NCBI GenBank assembly: GCA_963777435.1
Contig: CAVZQT010000004.1
Location: 930,001 to 994,000 of the forward strand
Direction: 5' to 3'
DNA from: AP-15 sp963777435
GTDB lineage: Bacteria > Pseudomonadota > Alphaproteobacteria > ATCC43930 > CGMCC-115725
DNA: 64,000 nt
Part shown: positions 1-9,638 of the stretch, one piece after another
How the letters are laid out: every line of letters starts with the position of its first letter
Position numbering within the stretch: the first letter of the stretch is position 1
Notes under the pieces: generated by a model
Seen by the model: only the letters and a program-made list of their open reading frames with translations
Told to the model about the DNA's origin: nothing
The model's database searches: none
Made by a program: the position numbers and the translations under genes

Positions 1-2
1 TC

Positions 3-685
3 CCGCGTTCGCCATTGTTCTACGATCCGGTATTAAGCCTGACCTGGGCCGCGGCCGTCCCGAAGAGGGTGCGGCTCGGTACCAGTGTGTTGGTGCTGCC
101 GATGCGGCACCCGCTGCCGCTCGCCAAGGAACTGGCGACATGCAAAATTTCTCAGAGGGCAGACTGATCCTGGGCGCCGGCGTCGGCTGGCTCGAAGCCG
201 AGTTCGCGGCACTGGGCGTGCCGTTTCGCGAGCGCGGCCGGCGGCTCGACGAAGGGATCTCGCTGATGCGCGCCGTGTGGACGCAGGACCCGGTCACTTT
301 CCACGGGAAGTATATCCCGGCTGAGGTCGAGGCGATGTCGATGCGGCCGCTGCCTGACAAAACGATCCCGATATGGTTCGGCGCCCGCTCGGAAGCCGCC
401 TACAAACGCACCGTACGCATCGGCGACGGCTGGCACGGCAGCCAACTCGGCCCGGCCGAAGCGGCGTCGGTCATCGCCCGGCTGCGTCGCGACCGCCCCG
501 AGCCCGAGTTCACGATTTCGATGCGAACCCACTGGAACGGCCAGGACGAGGGCGAATTGCGCGACCGCATCGCCGCCTATGCCGAGGTCGGGGTGCAACA
601 CGTCATGGTCCACCCGCTAAACCGCGATGTCGACGATTGGGATCTGGTCATCGAAGGCACCGGCCGCGTTGCCGCGCGAATGTGA
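3..685 (+). CDS. Luciferase-like (LLM class) flavin monooxygenase, 3' part, frameshifted
   Basis: The gene enters from the left edge and ends at a TGA at 683-685. The first part is read in the frame starting at base 3 and contains RVRLGTSVLVLP and HPLPLAKELAT. From base 140 the reading continues in another frame with GRLILGAGVGWLEAEF. Together these are the typical central motifs of F420- or flavin-dependent LLM-class oxidoreductases. The two frames meet at about 136-140, so one base has been gained or lost there. The rest (MRPLPDKTIPIWFGARSE, RIGDGWHG) also fits the family. The substrate is unknown. The ATG at 140 is internal and not a real start. Whether the shift is a mutation or a sequencing error cannot be decided here. 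Confidence 0.8.
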   Translation, partial: AFAIVLRSGIKPDLGRGRPEEGAARYQCVGAADAAPAAARQGTGDMQNFSEGRLILGAGVGWLEAEFAALGVPFRERGRRLDEGISLMRAVWTQDPVTFHGKYIPAEVEAMSMRPLPDKTIPIWFGARSEAAYKRTVRIGDGWHGSQLGPAEAASVIARLRRDRPEPEFTISMRTHWNGQDEGELRDRIAAYAEVGVQHVMVHPLNRDVDDWDLVIEGTGRVAARM

Positions 686-708
686 GGCTTGGCGCCAATC
701 GCGACGAG

Positions 709-1822
709 TCAGCCGGTCATGCCCGCTGTCATCTCGCCGCGGTAGGCGGTCATGTTGGCGCGCAGTTGTTGCGCGATACCGTCGAGTTTCACGGCAACAG
801 CTTGCGACTTGCTGAACATTTGAAAGGCGCACTTCACAATGATATGTCCATCGTTCTGCGCCACAATGGATTTGAATTCGTCGACATAGGCCCCGAGCCT
901 GCGTCTTTCGGCGAGGGTTTCGAGCGCTGCTTTCGCGGGGTTGGAAAAATCGTAGGCGATAAAACTGAGCAATCTTAATTGTCCGCGCCTGCGCCGCATC
1001 GAGCCGATCCCATCCTTCCGGTTGCTTCAGTGCTTCCCACCTGGCTTCGCTCATTCCGGGGAATTTGAGCGGGCTCGCGAAATTAACCGTGACGGCGTAA
1101 CCGCCAAGTTGGCCGACCCGCGCTTCGATCCGTTGCGGCACACCGTCCAGCGCCCCGCAATACGGGTGCGAGACCGGCAGCATCTGCGAGGGCACGCCAT
1201 CGGATAAATCTCGCGTCTGGTGGACCGAAAACATCAGCCCGTCCTGGTTCAGCGCCGCCCACATCTTGTCGATGGCGATGTCGATACCCGACGCGATCGC
1301 GCGCTGATCATCCTTGCGCCCCCCAAGCGCATCGCGCACATGGTATCCGCTATGCGACCAATGGATGATGTCAGCGGTCTCGCGCGGTGGCATCAAAGGG
1401 TCGGCCCCGGCAAACAGATCGGCATCGACCGCAACCGGCGGTCGAGCAAGAGTAAGTTGCCCGCTTTTCGCCGCCGCCGCGATCTTGCGGGCCGTTGTCG
1501 TCGTATATGTCTCCCCGGTCTCCGTCACCACGCCACCCGGGTAGTCGGTGCAGTAAAAAATCATTCCCCGGGGCAAAAAGCCGGCGATCTGTGACGTCCA
1601 GGCCACAGAGTAATCGCCGGGTCCACAACTGACATCGAGAACAGCGGTCGGCGCGTTCCTGCGTATGGCGATCTCATCCTCGGCGAAGCGGTGAAAGGCC
1701 TCGCGCAGCAGGATTGCCTGCATGATCTTCTGACCGTTGCCCGCGGGCTTCAAGAACTCGGCAAAGCAGCTGTCGTAATCCCGTATTTGCCGCAGTAATT
1801 CAGAACCGTTGTCTAAATTCAT
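709..1822 (-). CDS. SAM-dependent methyltransferase-like protein, frameshifted
   Basis: The N-terminal 300 residues read in one frame from an ATG at 1822 (MNLDNGSELLRQIRDYD). They contain the glycine-rich SAM-binding motif VLDVSCGPGDYS. At about 955-975 the reading passes to a second frame, LLSFIAYDFSNPAKAALETL, which ends at 709 and completes the protein at roughly 370 residues. The first frame alone would run on as Arg-rich non-coding sequence to 617, overlapping the convergent monooxygenase gene, so the frameshifted reading is preferred. An ATG at 1873 is an alternative start. The substrate is unknown; Rossmann-type methyltransferase is the safe call. Confidence 0.7.
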
Positions 1823-2064
1823 CGCCCAATCGCCTGACCGGTTGCTGCTGCGGGAACAGATACCAGCTTTCATTGGTTTTTTCTTGTCGCGGCGGCGCAG
1901 GCGGGCTAAGGCGCGCAAGAGCGGCAACCCCCATTCCCGCGGCAGCGCGAAGCCTTGCCGTACGCCATTGGGATTGTTGCAAGAGCGCGGCGGCGCGGCT
2001 TAACTGACGGCTCGGGATTGGTGAAGAAACCCCCGGTTCCGGGTGATGTCGACGGGGAAACGCG

Positions 2065-3461
2065 ATGGCGACGACGAGTGCGGCCGAGCTGGCCGCACGC
2101 CTCGACCGGCTGCCGATGACCCGGCATATCTGGGTGCTGGTGACCCTGATCTCGCTCGGCGGCGGGTTTGAGCTATGTGATCTGTTTTTGACGGCCTATA
2201 TCGCGCCGGGCCTGGTCAAAGCGCATTCTTTACACCCGAATCCTTGGGGCCTTTCAGCATCCTCGGGCCGGTATGGCGTCGCGGGCGCGGGCACTTTCGT
2301 CTTTGCATTGTTCGCCGGGCTCTTTGTCGGAGCCATCTTTCTCGGCCATTTCGCCGACAGCTACGGCCGGCGGACGGTGTTCACCTTTTCATTGATCTGG
2401 TACTCGATCACCACTGCGATTATGGCGTTCCAGACTTCCGGGTTTGGCGTCGATCTGTGGCGCTTTATCGCCGGCATCGGCGTCGGGCTCGTGACGATCG
2501 ATACCTATTGTGTCGGAGCTGGTGCCCCGCAGCCATCTTGACCGCGCTTATGCTTTTCAACCAATTCTTCCAGTTTCTGGCGGTGCCGCTTGTCGCGTTT
2601 CTCGCCTGGGTGTTGATCCCGCATTTGCTATTGGGGCTCGATGGCTGGCGCTGGGTTGTGCTGATCGGCTCGGCCGGGGCGATCGTCATCTGGTTTATTC
2701 GCCTCGCTTTGCCCGAATCGCCGCGCTGGCTGGCGCGCAAAGGCCGGCTCGCCGAGGCCGAACGGGTCGTGGCCGGGATCGAGCAACGGGTCGCGGCCGA
2801 AGCCCGCATCGCCCTGTCGCCGCCGGGCCCGCCGCTCGCCGACGAGAGTGGTCAAGGCAGTTTCGCCGAGATCTGGCAGCCGCCCTACGACAAGCGCGCG
2901 ATCATGCTGTCGGTCGTCAATTTTTTTCAGACCTTCGGCTATTACGGCTTTGCTGCCTGGGTCCCAACCCTGCTGATCGCCAAGGGGATCAAGGTCACGA
3001 CCAGCCTCGAATACGCCTTTATCATCGCCATCGCCAACCCGATCGGGCCGCTGATCTGCACTCTCTTTGCCGACCGCATCGAGCGCAAATGGCAAGTCTG
3101 CCTGGGAGCGGTCGGTATCGGCGTCTTCGGCATGTCGTTCGCCAGCGCAATCAATCCGGCGGCGCTGATCGCGCTCGGCGTCGCGGTGACCCTCTGCAAC
3201 AATCTGCTGTCGTACAGCTTTCACAATTACCAGTCCGAGCTGTTCCCAACCCGCATCCGCTCGCGGGCGATCGGCTTTGTCTATTCGTGGAGCCGGCTGT
3301 CGGCGGCATTGTCCGGGTTCGTCGTGGCGTTTTTGCTGCATCTCCGCGGGGTCAACGCCGTGTTCAGCTTTATCGCCTTTGCAATGACGGTTGTCGTCGT
3401 GACGATCGGCGGCTTCGGCCCGCGCACCCGCGGCCTCCCGCTGGAAGCCATCGCGCATTAG
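2065..3461 (+). CDS. Major facilitator superfamily transporter, two frameshifts
   Basis: This is a 12-helix MFS permease of roughly 460 residues. The cytoplasmic loop 2-3 motif GHFADSYGRRTVF and the PESPRWLARKGR segment place it in the sugar/organic-solute porter group. Reading is in three successive frames: to IDTY at about 2506, then VSELVPRSHLDRAYAF, then NQFFQFLAV from about 2557 to the TAG at 3459-3461. Both joints are explained by one extra base (a T after TAT near 2506 and one T too many in the TTTT run near 2552). The restored sequence is a perfect family match, so the gene was probably intact and these are likely sequence errors. The substrate is not predictable. Confidence 0.8.
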
Positions 3462-3544
3462 GAAACGCTCAGCAATGCCGACTGCCGGGGAGCTGGCGCC
3501 GCGACGTGATTTTTTGACGATCACAGGTTTGCGGGGCGGCGGGT

Positions 3545-4700
3545 TCAGCCGGTAGAAGTTGACGGTTGATGCGGCGTTCTGCCACGAGGCTCGGGGATTG
3601 TCATCAGGATCGTATCCGGCGGCTCATGCCTTTGCTGACGCGAGCAGCATCTTCTTGACAATCGCCAGATGGCCAGGGCGAACAGGGTGCGGAGTTGGTG
3701 TTCTTGGCCCCCCGCGATAGCGCAGCTTTTTATCACGAAAGAGGTTCTTGACGATGGGGAAGGGGTGCTCGACCCCCGCTTTCGCGGGGGCAAGCTCCAG
3801 GCCCGCACCTGCGCCAACCCCCGCTCCTCCGCCTCAGCCAGATCGCGCAAGGCTTTTGGCAGGGCTTTGACAATATGGCGCTTGACCGCGATGTTCCACG
3901 ACACCGCGCGCTCGGCGTGTTCGGGGCGCCTGGCCGCCCCGCTGTAACCGGCATCGGCGAAGACCGCTTTCTCCCGGCCGTGCAAGACCGCCGCCATCTG
4001 GGTGATATCGGCTGCTTTGGCGGCGGTGCCCTTGAGCGAGTGGACCACACCCGAGGCGACATCCACCCCGATATGCGCCTTCATCCCGAAATGCCACTGG
4101 TTGCCCTTCTTGGTCTGATGCATCTCGGGATCGCGCGCTTTCTCCTGGTTCTTGGTCGAGGTCGGGGCGGCGATGATTGTGGCATCGGTCCTCGCGAAAG
4201 CGGGGATCGTGCCCCCTGTTCAAGCCAGGGGCAGGCTCTGGCGCATCAACAACCCACGCTGCGCCAGCATCGCGCTGACCTCCTCAAACAGACCTTTGGT
4301 CAACTCGTGCTTTTCCAGCCAATGGCGGAAGCGCAGCACCGTCGTTGCGTCGGGCACCGGGTCGCGGTTCAGATCGATGCCGGCAAAGCCGCGCAATGCC
4401 TCGCTGTCATAAAACGCATCCTCGACCGTCTCGTCGGCGAGCCCGCACCACTGCTGCACAAAGTAGACCCGCAGCATGCGCTCCAACCCGATCGGCGGGC
4501 GGCCGCGCTCGCCCTTCCGGGTAGAGCGGCTGCAATCGCTGCACCAGCCGTGCCAGAGCCTGCCCCGGCGCAGGCCGGGGGCGCCACCGCTTCCATCTCG
4601 GCGAGAAACCCCGGCTTTCGCCGGGGCAGGCTTTGTCCGCCGCGTCGGCTTTTTCTTGCGGGCATACTCTGCCTGCAAAAAGCTCCCTTGCCGCTGCATC
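3545..4700 (-). pseudogene. IS5-type transposase, degenerate
   Basis: The minus strand carries fragments of one DDE transposase of the IS5 family: GRPPIGLERMLRVYFVQQWC and VPDATTVLRFRHWLEKHELT in the N-terminal part, then ATIIAAP, MHQTKKGNQWHFGMKAHIG and ADAGYSG in the catalytic part, then QLRTLFALA near the end. The fragments are in several frames and one internal TGA is present. Four short palindromic inserts (separate entry) interrupt the coding sequence. Clear terminal inverted repeats were not found. The element lies outside the tRNA-bounded island, next to its left end. Confidence 0.85.
3773..4634. repeat. Four REP-like palindromes inside the IS5 transposase remnant
   Basis: Three copies have a 7-bp stem and a 4-nt loop: 3773-3790 (CCCCCGC-TTTC-GCGGGGG), 4563-4580 (CCCCGGC-GCAG-GCCGGGG) and 4609-4626 (CCCCGGC-TTTC-GCCGGGG). 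A fourth, composite copy at about 4189-4236 holds two imperfect hairpins. Each is followed on one side by a trailer like CAGGCTCTGG or CAAGCTCCAG; the 4563 copy is in the opposite orientation. Comparison with the expected transposase sequence suggests that each copy is an insertion of about 25-48 bp. The same general type of palindrome is widespread in alphaproteobacterial intergenic DNA. Confidence 0.75.
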
Positions 4701-4800
4701 GCCCCGGACCGCCAATGCTAGCCCAGGCCGCGCCCGCAAACCCGACTTATTTCAGCATTGATTCCAATCCCCCGGTAGGAAACGTCGATCTAACATGAAG

Positions 4801-5417
4801 TAGGCTCGGCATTTTCTGCCACTGCTGTCAGCTCGCATCGATAAATGGTTTTTGAAATTTTCGGGACTATTGGATTCAGAGCTCTTCATCTTGAAATTTC
4901 AGCCTGAGACATGTTTACATTAACCAGTAGTTCTATATGTATTATTATACTGGGAGGACGTCTCGGGGTTCAAACGCCCACCCAGGCCAATCGAGAGGCT
5001 TCAAATCGAAATATTTAGTGATTACTCTTTGTCGAACATTATGCAATTCTTGGCAGGGTTTTTACTGTGTTAGTAAGCCGGGCGATAATGATAATATCCT
5101 CAACCTGTTGTCCTTTGAAGTCGTAATTACGAACGGCCTTGTAACCCTCTGATTTTTGCATCGTAGTCGCGTTTTAATGTCGGACGCTGGAAATGATCAC
5201 GTACGTGCTCATAAGCGCCTGTTACGAGGCTGCCAACTATGACCGCCGTCACCGCGATGGGCGCAGTAATCAGGTCGTCTGCCATTGGCCGACTCTCTTC
5301 ATCCGATTTCGGCGAAATCTTCTCTCCGCCAGGCCGATTTCGGGCTATTTATGGGTCATCCGGAGCCGGGTTATTTCGGATCGGCCCACTCCGACAAACG
5401 CTTTCTTTGATAATTCC
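4801..5417. other. Intergenic, no gene recognised
   Basis: This AT-richer stretch between the IS5 remnant and the island boundary shows no convincing gene on either strand. The open frames lack codon bias and family motifs. Confidence 0.5.
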
Positions 5418-5503
5418 GGGGATTATGTGGTGGGTGCAGTAGGACTCGAACCTACGGCCCGGGGATTATGTGGTGGGTGCAGTAGGACTCGAACCTACGG
5501 CCC
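5418..5503. repeat. 43-bp tandem duplication containing the tRNA-Lys 3' end
   Basis: Bases 5418-5460 and 5461-5503 are identical. Each copy contains the TGGTGGGTGCAGTAGGACTC stretch of the tRNA-Lys 3' part. Only the second copy continues into the anticodon-loop region (GCTGATTAAGAGT). The first copy looks like a truncated attachment-site scar or a local duplication. Confidence 0.9.
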
Positions 5504-5516
5504 GCTGATTAAGAGT
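5471..5516 (-). other. attL: 46-bp 3' fragment of tRNA-Lys
   Basis: These 46 bases are identical to 26765-26810, which is the 3' part of the complete tRNA-Lys(CTT) including the encoded CCA. Right of this copy the sequence diverges from the tRNA (TTGCG instead of CAGCT), so it is not a functional tRNA. An integrase gene begins 168 bp away. The paired repeats mark the ends of an integrated element of about 21.3 kb. Confidence 0.9.
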
Positions 5517-5683
5517 TGCGTGCGCTAACTTCGCCGTTTGTCGATAGGGTGCGCCGAGATGCGAGTTATCGAGGCTAAATCAGATAATTGGTCATTCGGA
5601 TTAGCTGCACAACTGCGACGGATTGCGCTAATGTGTGATTTCGGTTGCTTCCGATTTGCTTCCGACTTCTGGAGGGTAAGAAG

Positions 5684-6967
5684 ATGACCCCGTCGCGCAA
5701 GGCGTTCACGAAGCTAATGGTCGAGAGGACGGTGCCTGATCCCGCGCGCGACCTGTTTCTTTGGGACAACAAGGTTCCGGGGTTCGGTATACGGATCTAC
5801 CCGACGGGTAAGCGAATGTATGTGTTCCAATATCGGACCAAGGCGCGGCAGCAGCGTCGGGTAGCGATCGGTTTGCATGGCCCGCTCACGGTCGAGGTGG
5901 CCCGCGACGCTGCCGCGGACCTTTATGAAGCGGTTCGCAAAGGCCGTGATCCCGCAGACGAGCAGAAGAAGGCCGCGCGCCGTGTCCCAGACACGGTCGA
6001 GGCGGTGATCGACGAGTTTATGATCCGCTACATGGCCGGCAAGCAGCGGGCGCAGAGCTATATCGGCGACACGCGCGCCACGTTCGACAATCACGTTTTG
6101 CCGTGGTGGCGTGGACGCGACATCAATTCGATCAAGCGCCGCGATGTAATTGAGCTTTTGGATGCAATAGTGGATGCAGGAAAGCCGATCGCCGCGAACC
6201 GAACCCTCGCGGCTATTCGTAAGCTGTTCAACTGGGCGCTCCAGCGCGGGATCATTGAGGCCACGCCGATCGCGCTCGTCGAAATGCCCGGCGCTGAGCA
6301 TAAGCGCGAGCGCACCCTTTCGGCGGACGAGGTCCGCACCATTTGGGCTGCGGCTAGCGAGCTAGGTTATCCCTTTGGTCTGTTCTTTCGGATGGCTCTC
6401 GCCACGGGCCAGCGGCGCGAGGAAGTCGCCGGCATGCGGTGGGCCGATGTAAACGAGAGCGAGCGCATTTGGACCCTGCCGAGCGAAATGACTAAGGCCG
6501 CGCGGGCGCATGTCGTGCCCCTCTCGCCCTTGGCGCTGGAGCTCCTCGCGGAGGCAAAAGAAATGGCAGATCAGCTATTCGCGAAGCCTGAGAATGCCAA
6601 GTTCCGCGCTTACGTCTTCACGACCCGCGGCGATCGGCCGATCAGCGGATACAGCAAGGCCAAGCTGCGGCTCGACAAGGCGAGCGCTACCGTGTGCCAA
6701 GCTGAGGAGCTTCCGCTACTAGAACCGTGGACGATCCATGACCTACGGCGCACAGTTGGGACTGGATTGGGCAGGCTCGGAGTCTCCCGTTTCATCATCG
6801 CCCGAGTGCTGAACCACGCGGACCGTACGGTGACCGGAATTTACGATCGGCATGAGTACTTAGAAGAGAAGCGCCATGCGCTTGAGGCATGGGGGCGGTA
6901 CCTCGGAAACCTGACCGTGCCATCCGGTGCGAACGTGGTGTCCTTGCGAGCGGCCGGCCTTCCGTGA
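5684..6967 (+). CDS. int: Tyrosine recombinase/integrase of the P4-like family
   Basis: This 427-residue integrase would catalyse site-specific integration of the island at tRNA-Lys. The N-terminal region (about 1-90) resembles the DUF4102 arm-binding domain (GFGIRIYPTGKRMYVFQYR). A core-binding region follows (about 100-190), then the catalytic domain with ATGQRREEVAGMRW (first Arg), TIHDLRRTVGTGL (His-x-x-Arg) and LNHADRTVTGIYDRHEY (second His and Tyr nucleophile). The ATG at 5684 is preferred over an upstream TTG because GGAGG lies at 5671. The stop overlaps the GTG start of the next gene (GTGA), which suggests coupling. Confidence 0.95.
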   Translation: MTPSRKAFTKLMVERTVPDPARDLFLWDNKVPGFGIRIYPTGKRMYVFQYRTKARQQRRVAIGLHGPLTVEVARDAAADLYEAVRKGRDPADEQKKAARRVPDTVEAVIDEFMIRYMAGKQRAQSYIGDTRATFDNHVLPWWRGRDINSIKRRDVIELLDAIVDAGKPIAANRTLAAIRKLFNWALQRGIIEATPIALVEMPGAEHKRERTLSADEVRTIWAAASELGYPFGLFFRMALATGQRREEVAGMRWADVNESERIWTLPSEMTKAARAHVVPLSPLALELLAEAKEMADQLFAKPENAKFRAYVFTTRGDRPISGYSKAKLRLDKASATVCQAEELPLLEPWTIHDLRRTVGTGLGRLGVSRFIIARVLNHADRTVTGIYDRHEYLEEKRHALEAWGRYLGNLTVPSGANVVSLRAAGLP

Positions 6968-7245
6968 GTGACCCCGTACGGAAGGCACAGTCCGATAGTG
7001 CTGCCGGGTCGCGGCCCTCCGGGCTCGATGATCTAATCCGTGTCTTTCACATGTTCGAGGAGGTGTACGACGAGGCGGACCCGGCCGAACGGCGTCATTG
7101 GCTCGTGGGGCGGTTGAATAAGCTGAATCAGGTTCTCGGATATTCGCCGTACGTCGGTGAGCTGATCGAAGCATTGCTGGAGGTCAATCGCGGTACTCTC
7201 TTGCCCTTATTCGAGCCAATCCCGAGAGCGGCCGTCCCAAGATGA
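6964..7245 (+). CDS. Small unknown protein downstream of integrase
   Basis: The product has 93 residues and starts with GTG inside the integrase stop (GTGA overlap). It contains the acidic, helix-rich stretches LDDLIRVFHMFEEVYDEAD and LNKLNQVLGYSPYVGELIEALLEV. No family is recognised. It is likely cotranscribed with the integrase and with the following gene, which it overlaps by ATGA. Confidence 0.65.
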   Translation: MSDPVRKAQSDSAAGSRPSGLDDLIRVFHMFEEVYDEADPAERRHWLVGRLNKLNQVLGYSPYVGELIEALLEVNRGTLLPLFEPIPRAAVPR

Positions 7246-7589
7246 GACTGACCGAGCAGGAACTTCAGAGCCGAGCGGCCCTCGCGATGGAAGCGCTGAT
7301 GCTCGGCGGGATGACAAAAGACCAAGCCGCTCGGAAGGTCGCCAGTGCGCTCGGATACGCTGGTTACGATCCTACCGGCCGACGGAAGGTCGCGCAATGG
7401 CGAGACGATTTGGCGCGCGCCGCCCGCGGGACGGGGAACTACTCCGAAGACTACCGGCACCTCGCCAGCCTGCATCTGGCCGAGCGCGACCGGCTTAGAC
7501 AGGCCGTCAAGCTTCATCGCGAGGACCCCATGAACCTAGCAGCTCAGGAGCTCAAGCACCTCGGCTGGTTACAGCGCGCTCTCGATTGA
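7242..7589 (+). CDS. Small unknown protein, possible DNA-binding
   Basis: The 115-residue product overlaps the previous gene by ATGA. The segment GGMTKDQAARKVASALGY resembles a helix-turn-helix, which hints at DNA binding but is not conclusive. The C-terminal half is charged and helical (DYRHLASLHLAERDRLRQAV). It belongs to the integrase transcription unit. Confidence 0.6.
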   Translation: MRLTEQELQSRAALAMEALMLGGMTKDQAARKVASALGYAGYDPTGRRKVAQWRDDLARAARGTGNYSEDYRHLASLHLAERDRLRQAVKLHREDPMNLAAQELKHLGWLQRALD

Positions 7590-7683
7590 GGATAAAGGGG
7601 GTCGTTTATCCTCAAAGGAGCCCTGCTATCTCCCCTCTGGCGAAGGGATACCCCGCTTCGCGATTAGATGGGAGCTGGCAAAC

Positions 7684-7938
7684 ATGACTGCAATTCCGAT
7701 GCTTTTGCGGGAGGGTGACGCCGCGCGTCGCCTCGGAACGAGCGTGCGAACTCTCCAGAAGTGGCGTTGCAATGGCAAGGGACCCCGGTTTGTCCGCTTG
7801 TCCCGAGCGGTCAGATATGACCCCGCCGATTTAGAGGCCTTCATCGCTGTCGGGCGGCGCAAGTCAACCTCCGATCCGGGGATCGGCTTTTCTAGCCAGC
7901 GAGGCGGCGTGATGACTGAGCGCCGCCTGTGGTCCTAA
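7684..7938 (+). CDS. AlpA/excisionase-like helix-turn-helix protein
   Basis: The 84-residue protein has a MerR/AlpA-type winged helix-turn-helix: LLREGDAARRLGTSVRTLQK followed by WRCNGKGPRFVRLSRAVRYD and the closing DLEAFI. Such proteins act as excisionases or prophage regulators in integrative elements, usually close to the integrase as here. No strong ribosome binding site is evident before ATG 7684. Confidence 0.8.
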   Translation: MTAIPMLLREGDAARRLGTSVRTLQKWRCNGKGPRFVRLSRAVRYDPADLEAFIAVGRRKSTSDPGIGFSSQRGGVMTERRLWS

Positions 7939-8484
7939 CTGCCGAGGGCATCGTCAGTTGTGGTCCTGCGGACGTGGCTTGGCCTGCTTCCGACACACCG
8001 GCGCAGCGACGATCGGCGTGCCAACGCGCGTGGCCTGGTCTGAGCGCGCGGGTTGGACATGGTGATGGCCGCTCGCGCGCGCGCGAGGCAAACCGGGCGC
8101 GTGGAGGTTGCTCAGGCACCCTCTCCCGATTTCCGAGCCGCGCTTCTCGGCTGCCAAGCCATTGTGTTGGCGCGCAGAAAGGCGAGTTGCCGGATTGTCG
8201 CGTTCGCCGCCTCGGGGCTCTCGGGGGGCCGTACTTGGCCTAATTTCCGCCAGTTTAAGCCGAGTTTGCCACCCTGCCTTCTCACACGGCAGAGGGCGGC
8301 CGATGTGGCCATTCCGAGCGCATAATCAGGCACTTGGTCAATTGAGCTGGCGCGATCCCGCGCCCGCGGGCTCCGCAGTTTCCGGCGGGTTTTTGGATGT
8401 TCGACCCTGCGCGCGCATTCAGGGCCGGGACTGGCGAGCGAAAAGGGATCATCGAGGCCGGGGCGAGCCGCGGAGGGCAGCGGC
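7939..8484. other. Island DNA without a convincing gene
   Basis: Several GC-rich frames are open, but none shows a motif, a good start or continuity. Frameshifts elsewhere in this region mean that a broken small gene could be hidden here. Confidence 0.4.
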
Positions 8485-8858
8485 ATGAGCGACTGGAACC
8501 GCTTGGGGCCTGACCCTGATGAGGTAGTGGCGAGGGTCCTCCAGCGGTTGCGTGATGACGGCCTGTTACCGCAACCGCTCCCGGGGAACCACCTAAGCCG
8601 GCTCGGCCTGCCCGTGGTCCGAGGAAATGCCCCCAGCGCAATCGCTATAAGCGGCAGCTCAAGGGTCCGCGAGCGCGCCAGCACCTGCGCTCGGGTCAGT
8701 ACCCGCCCGGCCTCGGCTCGCTGCCCAAACGGCGCGGGGTGACGACCCTGGCGAGCCCGGCAGGACAGCGCCGTCTCCACTGGACCCGAAATGGCGCACT
8801 GCCAGGAGTGAATGCTCGCTCCGCGGCCGGGTGCCGCTGGCTAGTTCAACACCATTAA
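8485..8858 (+). CDS. Unknown small protein, probably frameshifted
   Basis: The N-terminus MSDWNRLGPDPDEVVARVLQ with RLRDDGLL reads well in the frame from 8485, with GGAGGG in front of the ATG. A later stretch, QHLRSGQYPPGLGSLPKRRG, reads well in another frame and ends at a TAA near 8858. I infer one gene with a shift at about 8605-8615. The function is unknown. Confidence 0.4.
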
Positions 8859-8969
8859 CGCGGCACTGCCGCAAGTGCTGAGACCTTTGCAACCTCACAG
8901 TGCCGACTGGCAGAATAGTCGTAGTGACAGACGGATTGACCGTCGCACCACAATACGGAGTGCAATCCA

Positions 8970-9188
8970 ATGAACGACACTTTCAATGAGCGGCCGTCGA
9001 TTGAGCGACTGGCCGCGGAGGCCCGGACGAGCGTCAGCTCTGTAGTCCGGGACATCAGGAAAGGGTTACTGACGAAGCTCAGGGACCAAACCGGGCGGGT
9101 CAGCTTCGATCCCAGTCAAGCGGCCGACGATGTGGCAAAGCGGCGGGCAGTGAGGGCAGCGGCCGAAGCACTACGGAGGGACGCATGA
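8970..9188 (+). CDS. Small helix-turn-helix-like protein
   Basis: The 72-residue product contains ERLAAEARTSVSSVVRDIRK, which fits a helix-turn-helix, and a basic C-terminus. It overlaps the next gene by ATGA. It is probably an island regulator, but no specific family is assigned. Confidence 0.6.
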   Translation: MNDTFNERPSIERLAAEARTSVSSVVRDIRKGLLTKLRDQTGRVSFDPSQAADDVAKRRAVRAAAEALRRDA

Positions 9189-9445
9189 GCGCGCGCGAGG
9201 ATCCAATCGCTGGCGAGCCGGTGCTAGTGGACCGGGAGGCGGCCCGCGCGATCCTCGGAGTGAGAGAGACCACGTTTGCTCGGCTCTGCCGGGAAGGCCG
9301 GTTCGAGAACATGGTCTGCCCGGGTGGCAGCAGGGCGGCGCTAGTTTTACCGCTGCGCCGAACTTCGCGCCTACCGGGCGCAGGACGCGCGCCGGGGAGC
9401 CTCGCCGAGAAGTGTCACCGAACGCCGCCGGCGAGCCCAGCATAA
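9185..9445 (+). CDS. Helix-turn-helix DNA-binding protein, frameshifted
   Basis: The N-terminal segment VLVDREAARAILGVRETTFA with RLCREGRF is an AlpA/MerR-like helix-turn-helix. After GGSR near 9335 the plausible continuation FYRCAELRAYRAQDARR lies in another frame, one base shifted. The domain would then close in the usual way with a helix after a short strand. It is translationally coupled to the upstream gene. Confidence 0.55.
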   Translation: MSAREDPIAGEPVLVDREAARAILGVRETTFARLCREGRFENMVCPGGSRAALVLPLRRTSRLPGAGRAPGSLAEKCHRTPPASPA

Positions 9446-9638
9446 CCGCGGGCGTTCGCGTGACATCGGAAACGAAAATCGCCGCCGGTGCGGGGGAGCG
9501 ACCGGGGACAGTCAAATCATACATCCGCGCTCTGCGGAGGCTGTCGGCGGCCATTTTCTCCGCGCCGGGCCGGACGCGAGCATGCTCGCCAAGTGCCGCC
9601 AGAGGGCGCACCGGAGGGCGGCAGCATGTGTGGCTTGA
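9446..9638 (+). pseudogene. Possible zinc-ribbon mini-protein, split over frames
   Basis: CGGCRRPFSPRRAGR in one frame followed by KCRQRAHRRAAA in another resembles the CxxC...CxxxCRQRAxRR treble-clef motif of small zinc proteins found on mobile elements. At least one base change is needed to join them. The segment overlaps the start of the GcrA-like gene. This is a tentative call. Confidence 0.35.

Noticed and set aside
5418..5503. A CRISPR array suggested by closely spaced repeats.
   Set aside because: There are only two copies with no spacers, and they contain tRNA sequence; no cas genes are seen.
5428..5516. Additional tRNA-Lys genes at the left island end.
   Set aside because: Only the 3' part is present; the D-arm and 5' acceptor strand are missing in both copies.
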